From SFDP01 sp051891855 (GTDB lineage: Bacteria; Bacillota; Clostridia; Lachnospirales; Lachnospiraceae): a DNA stretch of 61,667 nt. Position numbers and translations under genes: made by a program. The first letter of the stretch is position 1. The number at the start of each line of letters is the position of its first letter. This document shows positions 16,807-23,720 of this stretch, piece after piece. Below the pieces are notes generated by a model. That model was not told the origin of the DNA, did no database searches, and saw only the letters and a list, made by a program, of their open reading frames with translations. The DNA is taken from positions 1 to 61,667 of the forward strand of contig JBJFFP010000015.1 in the NCBI GenBank assembly GCA_051891855.1. Direction: 5' to 3'.

Positions 16807-18006
16807 ATGAAGGCAGTCATAATCGGAGCCGGTAAAGAGGCTCTTCATACAATAGAAAAAGCCAGAGAACAGGGGCTTACGGTTATTGCCATGGATGGAG
16901 ACCCAAAAGCCGCCGGCTTAAAGGCGGCGGATGAAGCAATGACAGTGGATATTTCTGATGAAAAGGCCGCAATTACAGCTGTAGAAAGGGTGAAGCCGGA
17001 TTTTCTGCTGACTGTACCTATCGGACGTTATCTGACCACCACGGGAGCGGTAAATGATGCCTTGGGCCTGCCCGGAATCAGCAGGGAGGCAGCCCAAAAC
17101 TGTACGGATAAATGGAGATTCCATCAGCTTCTGAATGGACAGGGACTTAGAAACCATAAGTCTGTCCTTCTGCCTTCCCATCCCTCAGTTAAAGCAGCAG
17201 AGAATCCATTTGCTGGGTTTAGCTATCCGGTAATCCTTAAGCCCAGGTACGGCTCCGGGAGCAGAGGAATCCTGATTGCCGAAAATCAGGATGAATTAAG
17301 GAGTCTGCTGTCTGCCGGGAATCTGGATGATTATCTTTTAGAGGAATGTGTGCAGGGAGAAGAATATGGAATAGACGGTGCAGTGATACAAGGGGAGTTT
17401 CATCTGATCCTTCTTCGGAAAAAGGAAAATACCCCCTTTCCGGCAAGACAGGCAGTGGCTTACTTTAATGTACTGTCCCGGGAGGAATTTTATGCCCAGG
17501 TGGAAGAACACCTGAAACAGGTGGTTCAGATATTGAAACTGCAGGAATGTCTGGTTCATGGGGATATTATTCGTACCCCCAATGGCCCCTTTGTTATAGA
17601 GATATCCGCAAGACCCTCCGGTCATAATCTCCATAATCTCTTTACTCCCTTAGCAACGGGGGTGGATATGGCAAAAGAATACATCTGTTATCGAATGGGA
17701 AAAGCCTATCATTTTGAGCCTGTATCCCATAAAAGGATGATGATCCACTATTTTGATATGGAAGGAAGGGTAAATGGTGTTCCTTCTGAGGAAGAGATAT
17801 GCCGGACGGTAGAAGACCGGAATTGTATATTGCGTAAATGGCACTGCAATATTCGGAAAGGAGAGATGCTTAAGAAAATTTCCGATGGCCATTCTCTTAT
17901 GGGAAGAGGTTACTTCATTCTGGAGAGAAGGGGAGAAAGCAGCAATGCGGAAAAAGAGCTTAAACAGGCAGCAGAAACGATAAAGACCCTGTTTCGCACC
18001 GTGTAA
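16807..18006 (+). CDS. ATP-grasp enzyme in the pseudaminic acid module
   Basis: This 399-residue protein has a pre-ATP-grasp Rossmann domain (MKAVIIGAGKEALHTIEKA, then VIAMDGDP). An ATP-grasp core follows, with KPRYGSGSRG (145-154), LLEECVQGEEYGIDG near 178-192 and VIEISARPSGH around 263-273, where Glu265 and neighbouring residues would hold magnesium. The fold activates a carboxylate as acyl phosphate and joins it to an amine or other nucleophile. No standard pseudaminic acid step needs such an enzyme, so it may attach an amino acid or other acyl group. The start is ATG 16807 after GGAG; GTG 16792 is less likely. It ends two bases from the convergent pseG. Confidence 0.85.
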   Translation: MKAVIIGAGKEALHTIEKAREQGLTVIAMDGDPKAAGLKAADEAMTVDISDEKAAITAVERVKPDFLLTVPIGRYLTTTGAVNDALGLPGISREAAQNCTDKWRFHQLLNGQGLRNHKSVLLPSHPSVKAAENPFAGFSYPVILKPRYGSGSRGILIAENQDELRSLLSAGNLDDYLLEECVQGEEYGIDGAVIQGEFHLILLRKKENTPFPARQAVAYFNVLSREEFYAQVEEHLKQVVQILKLQECLVHGDIIRTPNGPFVIEISARPSGHNLHNLFTPLATGVDMAKEYICYRMGKAYHFEPVSHKRMMIHYFDMEGRVNGVPSEEEICRTVEDRNCILRKWHCNIRKGEMLKKISDGHSLMGRGYFILERRGESSNAEKELKQAAETIKTLFRTV

Positions 18007-18008
18007 AA

Positions 18009-19088
18009 TCAGAGGGTCTGTAATCTGCATAGAGCCTTAGCGACTCTCATGGCTCCTTTCCCGTCAATCATCTGATGCATGCCCTCCTGCTGTGCCTTTC
18101 TTTTCAGATTTGCAGTTTCAGAACACATTTCTATTAAAAAACATGCGATTTTTTCAACTGTATTTTCACAATCACCTTGTCGAATGTCACCGGCATAGGG
18201 AAGAATCCCTGCGTGGTGGAAAGCTAAAGCAGAGGCCTGCTGGTTATCTGCCATGGTGAAGCTGACTGTGGGAATACCCAGAGCACACAGCTCATAAAGG
18301 GTGGTGCCGGCAGAGGAAACCGCAAGGTCGCATTGCTTCATCAGGGAGGAAAGATCGGTAAGGCCTTCATAAAGAAGTAGAGTCTTCCACTCTTTAGATA
18401 AAGCTGAAAGAGCCTGCTTTTCTTCAGTAGAGAACAGGCTTCCGATTACGACGTGTAATTGAATCCCCCAGGGAAGCTTAGAGATAAGATGCTTAACCAG
18501 TTTTAGGCAGAATTGCTGGGGATCACTACCGCCGCTGGTAATCAGAATATGCTGAACCTTCTTCCGGAAAACAGGTGTGCAGCCACTAAATTGGCTTCTC
18601 AAGGGAGTATAGGCAGCACCCAGGAGAGTTTTTTTTGCTGAGAGATAAAAAGACCGGTATTCAATCAATTCAGAAGAGGAAATTAAATCATAATTTATTA
18701 TCAAATCTACGTCATAATCCCATTTTCGCATATCATCTATATAGGCCACATAAGCGACTTCTTTTGCTGTGTTCAGATATTTTGTAGTAATAAAATAAGA
18801 ATCTAATAGAAGAACAGGCTTCTCAGAAAGTGAGAATAATAGAGAAGAAAGGGAGGAAAGCTCGGCTTCCATATTAAAATAACATGAGTTTTTTAATGTG
18901 GTAATGAGGTTGTGGGATATTCCAAAGCCTTCTAAAAGGCTCTGACTCTCTTGATCAGCAACCAGAAAGCATATTCTGCGGCCCAGCTTCTCCAAAGCCC
19001 GGGCAATGGAAATACACCGGACTAAATGCCCGGTGGCAATTTCCTGATTTCCGTCGGTACGAATGTAGATTATTGAATCATCTCCCAT
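18009..19088 (-). CDS. pseG: UDP-2,4-diacetamido-2,4,6-trideoxy-beta-L-altropyranose hydrolase, PseG
   Basis: This 359-residue GT-B-like hydrolase has IYIRTDGNQEIATGHLVRC at the N-terminus, where His21 aligns with the catalytic base of PseG. LITSGGSDPQQFCLKLV and SSAGTTLYELCALGIPTVSF form the nucleotide-binding half. It removes UDP to release the free 6-deoxy-diacetamido-altrose that PseI uses. The start is ATG ending at 19088, overlapping the end of pseI by 19 bases. The longer open frame to 19493 is only a shadow of pseI. A hand count gives 29% GC over 18661-18840, far below pseI next to it, suggesting a foreign or mosaic origin. Confidence 0.93.
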   Translation of the reverse strand: MGDDSIIYIRTDGNQEIATGHLVRCISIARALEKLGRRICFLVADQESQSLLEGFGISHNLITTLKNSCYFNMEAELSSLSSLLFSLSEKPVLLLDSYFITTKYLNTAKEVAYVAYIDDMRKWDYDVDLIINYDLISSSELIEYRSFYLSAKKTLLGAAYTPLRSQFSGCTPVFRKKVQHILITSGGSDPQQFCLKLVKHLISKLPWGIQLHVVIGSLFSTEEKQALSALSKEWKTLLLYEGLTDLSSLMKQCDLAVSSAGTTLYELCALGIPTVSFTMADNQQASALAFHHAGILPYAGDIRQGDCENTVEKIACFLIEMCSETANLKRKAQQEGMHQMIDGKGAMRVAKALCRLQTL

Positions 19089-20122
19089 GTAAGCGGCATT
19101 CCCTTCTTTAAATCGGTTCTTGCGGTCTTCCCTAAAACCTCTTCGTAGTATTTGGTGTGCAGTCCGTCTCCCGGACGAATGGAACGAATGTTTTCGTCGG
19201 TCAGTAGTTCTCCGGCCTGAATGTCTCTGACAACAAATAAGGAACGGCTGCCTTGGTGTTCCAGCTTCTGGGTATCGGTAAGGATATAGTCGCTGCTTCC
19301 CAAAGCTTTTTCCAGGATACGGACATCCTTCACCAGCCTGGCAAATTCCTGGGGTTCCATGGAAAAGCTGCTGTCCGGACCGCCGTCGGAGCGTTTTAGT
19401 GTCAGATGCTTTTCGATCATCTTTGCTCCCAGAGGGATAGAACCGGCAGAGACGATGGTTCCCAGGGTATGATCGGAAATACCCGCCAGACAATCGTAGG
19501 TGGAGCTGAGGGTGGGGATAACTCTTAAATTAACTTCCTCATAAGGGGTTGGATAGGAGGAAACACATTTTAACAGAATAATATCCTCATTCCCTTCCTC
19601 CTTACAGACCTCCAGAGCTAGGCGGATATCCTCGGGATAAGCGATTCCGGTGGCAAAGATTATGGGCTTATGGAGGCGGGCCACCTTACGGATCAGGGGG
19701 ATATCGTTGATCTCATAGGAGGCAATCTTATAGGCAGGAACCTTCATCTCTTCCAAAAAATCTACGGAGGAGAAATCAAAGGGAGAGGAAAAGCATTCCA
19801 GCCCCAGCTTATTCGCTTCCTCCATCAGACCAGGCTGCCATTCCCAAGGGGTATAGGCCTGGCTGTATAGCTGATGGAGAGTCATTCCGTCCCAGACGGT
19901 ACCTTCCTTGATTTGAAAGCAGGGCAAATCACAATCGATGGTGATGGTATCTGCCGTATAGGTCTGCAGCTTAACGGCATCCGCACCGGCTTCCTTAGCC
20001 GCATGGATGATTTCCAGGGCACGGTGGTAATCCTGATTGTGGTTGCCGGAGATTTCGGCTACGATAAAAGCAGGGGCTCCTTCTCCCACTGCTCTGTTTC
20101 CTATGTTAAAGCGTTTATTCAT
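19070..20122 (-). CDS. pseI: Pseudaminic acid synthase, PseI (NeuB family)
   Basis: The 350-residue NeuB-type protein has an N-terminal TIM barrel with FIVAEISGNHNQ, ADAVKLQTYTADT, ECFSSPFDFSSVDFLE, YKIASYEI and SDHTLGT. A C-terminal SAF (antifreeze-like) domain from about residue 285 includes RSLFVVRDIQAGE and IRPGDGL. It condenses phosphoenolpyruvate with the 6-deoxy-diacetamido-altrose from PseG to form pseudaminic acid. YKIASYEI and the SPFDFSSVDFLE form favour PseI over sialic acid synthase. The start is the ATG at 20120-20122 with AAGAGG in front; an upstream ATG at 20188 would add a poor, AT-rich extension that overlaps the promoter. Confidence 0.95.
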   Translation of the reverse strand: MNKRFNIGNRAVGEGAPAFIVAEISGNHNQDYHRALEIIHAAKEAGADAVKLQTYTADTITIDCDLPCFQIKEGTVWDGMTLHQLYSQAYTPWEWQPGLMEEANKLGLECFSSPFDFSSVDFLEEMKVPAYKIASYEINDIPLIRKVARLHKPIIFATGIAYPEDIRLALEVCKEEGNEDIILLKCVSSYPTPYEEVNLRVIPTLSSTYDCLAGISDHTLGTIVSAGSIPLGAKMIEKHLTLKRSDGGPDSSFSMEPQEFARLVKDVRILEKALGSSDYILTDTQKLEHQGSRSLFVVRDIQAGELLTDENIRSIRPGDGLHTKYYEEVLGKTARTDLKKGMPLTWEMIQ

Positions 20123-20159
20123 GAAAATCCTCTTTCTGTTGTTGAAAATCTGTATACAC

Positions 20160-20188
20160 ATTATAATGAAAAGGTTAAAATAAGGCAA
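20160..20188 (-). promoter_or_regulatory. Promoter for pseI-pseG (minus strand)
   Basis: Read on the minus strand, TTGCCT (20188-20183) is followed after exactly 17 bases by TATAAT (20165-20160). Transcription would start near 20153, giving a leader of about 30 bases before the pseI start codon. Confidence 0.65.
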
Positions 20189-20195
20189 TATAGGT

Positions 20196-20225
20196 TTGAT
20201 AAAGAGTATAATTATAGTGTATAGT
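20196..20225 (+). promoter_or_regulatory. Promoter for pseF and the following genes (plus strand)
   Basis: TTGATA at 20196-20201 and TATAGT at 20220-20225 are separated by 18 bases. An overlapping TATAAT at 20207-20212 has no good -35. It is back to back with the pseI promoter; the two -35 boxes are only seven bases apart, so one regulator could act on both. Confidence 0.5.
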
Positions 20226-20257
20226 TGTGACAGAGAGTGATAAAGGGGAGGAGTTCA

Positions 20258-20953
20258 ATGAAAAAGGAGAATCTGGCCATCATTACGGCCCGGGGAGGCA
20301 GCAAGCGTATTCCGCGGAAAAATATAAAGGAATTTTGCGGTAAGCCTATACTTTTTTACTCCATCGAGGCAGCTATAGAGTCCAAAGCCTTCCGGGAAAT
20401 AATGGTGTCTACGGATGATGAAGAAATTGCCGAATATGCTTTGCAGGCAGGGGCGAAGGTACCCTTCATGCGTTCTGCAAAAACTGCAGATGACCACGCT
20501 TCCACGGATGAGGTGATACTGGAGGTTTTACAGGAATATGAGAGGCTGGGAAAGAGCTTTGATGCCTTTTGCTGCATCTATCCTACGGCTCCTTTTTTGA
20601 CAGGAGAGAGGCTGAGGGAGGCTATGGAGCTGCTTGAAAAGGCAGACTCGGTCATGCCGGTAGTGCCCTTCTCTTATCCACCCCAGAGAGGCCTGGTTAT
20701 CAACGAGAAAGGCTGTGTGGAAAGAAAATATCCTGAATATGCCAATGCCAGAAGCCAGGATTTGGAGAAAATCTATCATGACTGCGGTCAGTTTTACGCC
20801 TGCAGAACGGCTCCCTTTCTGATGGCGAAAACTACTGATGTTCAAAATCTGATTCCCCTATACCTTACGGAAATGGAGGTACAGGACATCGACACCCTGC
20901 AGGACTGGGAAATGGCAGAATTAAAATACAGAAAGCTGCATGCAGTAAAATAA
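20258..20953 (+). CDS. pseF: Pseudaminic acid cytidylyltransferase, PseF
   Basis: The 231-residue CMP-nonulosonate synthetase has the N-terminal P-loop AIITARGGSKRIPRKN, STDDEEIAEYA, ASTDEVILEVL, CIYPTAPFL and the C-terminal EVQDIDTLQDWEMAELKY. It activates pseudaminic acid with CTP to CMP-pseudaminic acid in the cytoplasm. SKRIPRKNIKEFCGKP and the DIDT-DW end are typical of PseF. The start is ATG 20258 with GGGGAGGAG in front; an upstream in-frame GTG at 20237 is less likely. It is divergent from pseI and heads a plus-strand run with the PLP enzyme and the sialyltransferase-like gene. Confidence 0.95.
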   Translation: MKKENLAIITARGGSKRIPRKNIKEFCGKPILFYSIEAAIESKAFREIMVSTDDEEIAEYALQAGAKVPFMRSAKTADDHASTDEVILEVLQEYERLGKSFDAFCCIYPTAPFLTGERLREAMELLEKADSVMPVVPFSYPPQRGLVINEKGCVERKYPEYANARSQDLEKIYHDCGQFYACRTAPFLMAKTTDVQNLIPLYLTEMEVQDIDTLQDWEMAELKYRKLHAVK

Positions 20954-20999
20954 AGGATGTAATCATTCCTGATATCAAATGCTCAATAAGGATAAATTT

Positions 21000-22211
21000 A
21001 TGATGGAACAGAAAAAGAATTTGGAAACGCCGTATTATTATATTACGGAAAAGGATCTTTTTTATGATGTGGAGCTTTTGCGTAATGCTCTGGAAGAAAA
21101 CTGGGGGAACTTTATCTGCAGCTATTCAGTAAAGACCAATTCCCTGCCCTGGCTTTTGACTTATTTGAAAAAGCATGGCTTTTATGCGGAGGTAGTATCC
21201 GCTGCAGAGTATGACCTGGCCTGCCGCCTGGGCTACAGAGAGGAAGAAATTGTATACAACAGCCCCATAAAAGACCGACAGGTATGGGAGAAGGTGATTC
21301 TTGCAGAAGGGTATGTGAATCTGGATTCCTCCCAGGAGGAGGTATGGCTTAAGGAGCTAAGCAAAAAATATCCTAAACGGCTATTCAAGATTGGCCTGAG
21401 AGTAAACTGCCTTTTGGATAATCTCATTCCCGGAATGAAAACCAGCGGGGGAAAAAGGGGACGATTCGGCTATTGCTATGAAAACGGGGCCTTAAAGGAA
21501 GTAATTGAGAAAATACAAGCCCTGCCTAATGTTAAGGTGGCAGGGCTGCATCTGCATACCTCTACCCAAAGCCGGAAAGTGGAAACCTTTGGGGCTTTGG
21601 CCGGTATGGCAGTCAGAATAGCCCGGGAATACGGTTTGGAGCTGGAATATGTGGATATGGGCGGAGGATATTTCGGAGGCTGCAAGGACATGCCCTCCTA
21701 TCCGGATTATTTTCAGGAAATCTGCCGTCAGTTAAAAAAAGGCTTTGATCCCCGGAAGACGAAGCTGATTGTGGAGCCGGGAGTCTCCCTGATTTCCAGA
21801 GCAATGACTCTGGTCAGTACAGTATTGGATATTAAATCCGTACCGGAGGGAAAATTTGTGGTGACCGACAGCAGCCGGGTATATTTAAATCCCATGGTAA
21901 CCAGACATACCTATCCCCATGAAATCCGCTACCTGCAGGAAAAAAGGGAAAGAACCAGGATTGCCAGTCAGTGGATTTGCGGCTCCACCTGTATGGAGCA
22001 TGACAAGCTGTTTGAACTGACAGACAGTCCTCAATTGATTCCCGGAGATGAAATTATTTATACCAGGGCAGGAGGGTACACCATGTGCCTGACACCGCTG
22101 TTTATTAACTATTTTCCTTCGGTATGGGTGGAAAAGGAGAATGGAGAGCTGTTTTTGGCCAGAGAAAAATGGAGCAACCGGGAGTATCTCCAGAAAAATT
22201 ATTGGGAGTAA
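21000..22211 (+). CDS. PLP-dependent decarboxylase of the ornithine/DAP decarboxylase fold
   Basis: The protein has 403 residues of fold-type III. The PLP lysine is Lys45 in SYSVKTN, HLHTSTQ (185-190) stacks on the cofactor, and GGGYF (221-225) and EPG (259-261) hold the phosphate. CGSTCMEHD (327-335) gives the second-subunit Cys331 and Asp335 typical of diaminopimelate, ornithine and carboxynorspermidine decarboxylases. The alanine racemase family lacks this last motif, so a decarboxylase is favoured. Its substrate is unknown. It sits between pseF and a CMP-sugar-type transferase, so a role in decorating the nonulosonate is plausible, perhaps with the ATP-grasp enzyme at 16807. Start ATG 21000 follows AAGGA; ATG 20979 has no ribosome site. 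Confidence 0.88.
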   Translation: MMEQKKNLETPYYYITEKDLFYDVELLRNALEENWGNFICSYSVKTNSLPWLLTYLKKHGFYAEVVSAAEYDLACRLGYREEEIVYNSPIKDRQVWEKVILAEGYVNLDSSQEEVWLKELSKKYPKRLFKIGLRVNCLLDNLIPGMKTSGGKRGRFGYCYENGALKEVIEKIQALPNVKVAGLHLHTSTQSRKVETFGALAGMAVRIAREYGLELEYVDMGGGYFGGCKDMPSYPDYFQEICRQLKKGFDPRKTKLIVEPGVSLISRAMTLVSTVLDIKSVPEGKFVVTDSSRVYLNPMVTRHTYPHEIRYLQEKRERTRIASQWICGSTCMEHDKLFELTDSPQLIPGDEIIYTRAGGYTMCLTPLFINYFPSVWVEKENGELFLAREKWSNREYLQKNYWE

Positions 22212-22232
22212 AGCTCAAATAAAGGAAACAGG

Positions 22233-23336
22233 ATGAATATGAGAAGAAGAAAAGCAGCTGCCGGACTAAAGAAGCGAATCTACGTCTGCCATACCTATTA
22301 TCATGTCTATATTACGGTATTGAAGGAATTAAAGCTTCCCCGGTCTAAACGAGGGGAGGCTACTCTGGTGCTAAGCACCATGTCCAACGATTTCGGTAAT
22401 CTGAAGGAAAGGGCAGAAGCTTCCGGACTTTTTGAACAGGTAGTGGAATTTCAGGAAAAAGAGGAGAGCTTTTTCCCCCGGTTAAAAAAGTATCATACTG
22501 ATCGGGGCAGCCTGTTCATCAATATGCTGGCCAGGATTCGCTATACCAAGCTTTTGGGCAGGCTTCAGGAGCCCTATATTCCCGTAAATTTTAAGGAATA
22601 TGAGGATATTTATGTTTTTTGTGACTCGGATCCCATAGGCTATTACCTTTCCTATAAGAAAATTTATTATCATGCCTTAGAGGATGGGCTGGACTGCATT
22701 AAAAGCTATGATACTGCCCGCTATGATAATCGGGGGCATTTCGAGCTGAAAGCGAAGCTGGCTGCCATGAATCTGATCTTTATCCAAAATGGCTATGGAA
22801 AATATTGCCTGGATATGGAAGTGAATAATATTGCCTGCCTTCCCTATCCTTGTCCTAAATACATTGAGCAGCCCAGAAGGGAGCTGGCAGAGGGGATTGC
22901 AGAAGGGGATAAGCATTTAATCATCCGGATTTTTATGGAGAATGTGGAAGAGCTGTTGGAACAGCTTAAGAGGGTTGGAGAAAAGGAAGATAAGCTGCTC
23001 TTACTTTCCGAACCACTTTGTGATTTAAAGACACGGGAGAAGATTTTTAAAGATATTCTCAGGGAATATGCACCGGGGATAAAGGTATTTATTAAGCCTC
23101 ATCCCAGGGATACACTGGATTATGAAAAACTGTTTCCTGAACATATCGTACTGCAGGGAAAGTTTCCTATGGAAGTAATGAATTTTATCCCGGGGATCCG
23201 ATGGAAAAAAGTAATCTCTGTTTTTACGGTTTGTGACGCTATAACCAATACTGATGAGGTGATATTTTTGGGAGAAGATTTTATGGATCAATATGAGGAG
23301 CCTTCTCTGCATAGACAGAATGAAGCTATAGGATAA
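22233..23336 (+). CDS. Sialyltransferase-fold glycosyltransferase (GT52-like), putative pseudaminyltransferase
   Basis: The 367-residue protein starts with a basic tail, then RIYVCHTYYHVYI, the opening strand seen in GT52 and polysialyltransferase-like enzymes. It carries the two signatures of bacterial sialyltransferases: an acidic EDG at 150-152 (HALEDGLD) and HP at 290-291 in IKPHPRDT. Near the end, FTVCDAITNTDE occupies the place of the usual serine motif. Such enzymes use CMP-activated nonulosonates. With pseF and pseI beside it and no sialic acid genes, CMP-pseudaminic acid is the likely donor; this is an inference. It follows the PLP enzyme by 21 bases, and a 384-base gap region follows. 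Confidence 0.82.
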   Translation: MNMRRRKAAAGLKKRIYVCHTYYHVYITVLKELKLPRSKRGEATLVLSTMSNDFGNLKERAEASGLFEQVVEFQEKEESFFPRLKKYHTDRGSLFINMLARIRYTKLLGRLQEPYIPVNFKEYEDIYVFCDSDPIGYYLSYKKIYYHALEDGLDCIKSYDTARYDNRGHFELKAKLAAMNLIFIQNGYGKYCLDMEVNNIACLPYPCPKYIEQPRRELAEGIAEGDKHLIIRIFMENVEELLEQLKRVGEKEDKLLLLSEPLCDLKTREKIFKDILREYAPGIKVFIKPHPRDTLDYEKLFPEHIVLQGKFPMEVMNFIPGIRWKKVISVFTVCDAITNTDEVIFLGEDFMDQYEEPSLHRQNEAIG

Positions 23337-23461
23337 GAACGTTATTTTGAACAGTTTACTGAAAAACGAAGAAAAGGAAGAAGTTTATTAAAAATAAATT
23401 TGATAAAAGAATTTTTCGGGATTTAAAATGAAGGAAAAGCTTGCAATATGGTAAATAAATC

Positions 23462-23561
23462 NNNNNNNNNNNNNNNNNNNNNNNNNNNNNNNNNNNNNNN
23501 NNNNNNNNNNNNNNNNNNNNNNNNNNNNNNNNNNNNNNNNNNNNNNNNNNNNNNNNNNNNN
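23462..23561. other. Assembly gap of 100 N in an intergenic region
   Basis: Exactly 100 unknown bases form a scaffold join of unknown real length. Reads may have failed here because of a repeat, but the sequence does not show one on both sides. Confidence 0.95.
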
Positions 23562-23562
23562 A

Positions 23563-23626
23563 AAAAGACAAACTTTAAGCAGTGCCGGAGGAACAGCTTG
23601 GGACACGAAAGAAAGGTTTGTCTTTT
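23563..23626 (+). repeat. Inverted repeat with 42-base loop beside the assembly gap
   Basis: AAAAGACAAAC (23563-23573) pairs perfectly over 11 bases with GTTTGTCTTTT (23616-23626). The AT-rich stem starts one base after the gap. The long loop makes an ordinary terminator unlikely, though the right arm ends in four T. It overlaps the -35 of the promoter candidate at 23618. Confidence 0.4.
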
Positions 23627-23647
23627 CCTATGCTTATATGATAAAAT
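23618..23647 (+). promoter_or_regulatory. Candidate promoter for the ABC flippase unit
   Basis: TTGTCT (23618-23623) and TAAAAT (23642-23647) lie 18 bases apart, and TGA directly before the -10 box makes it an extended -10 site. It is 74 bases before ATG 23721. Confidence 0.45.
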
Positions 23648-23720
23648 AATACGTCAGACTATGTCTGTGGACATGAATCCAAACAGCTCTTCTGACGGCA
23701 GCTTTGGATAGGAGAATGAT

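Larger units (their letters stand above)
23337..23720. other. Intergenic region with assembly gap, between the pse module and an ABC flippase
   Basis: This is the largest non-coding stretch in the window. Before the gap it holds a possible weak promoter (TTGATA 23400-23405, 18 bases, TAAAAT 23424-23429). It then has 100 N (23462-23561) and, after the gap, a long-loop inverted repeat and a second promoter candidate (23618-23647). A short open frame ending at 23711 has no recognisable product. A small gene could be hidden in the gap. Confidence 0.7.

Noticed and set aside
19089..19493. Upstream extension of pseG on the minus strand
   Set aside because: The frame is open but overlaps pseI in another frame and lacks any PseG-like sequence; the real start is at 19088.
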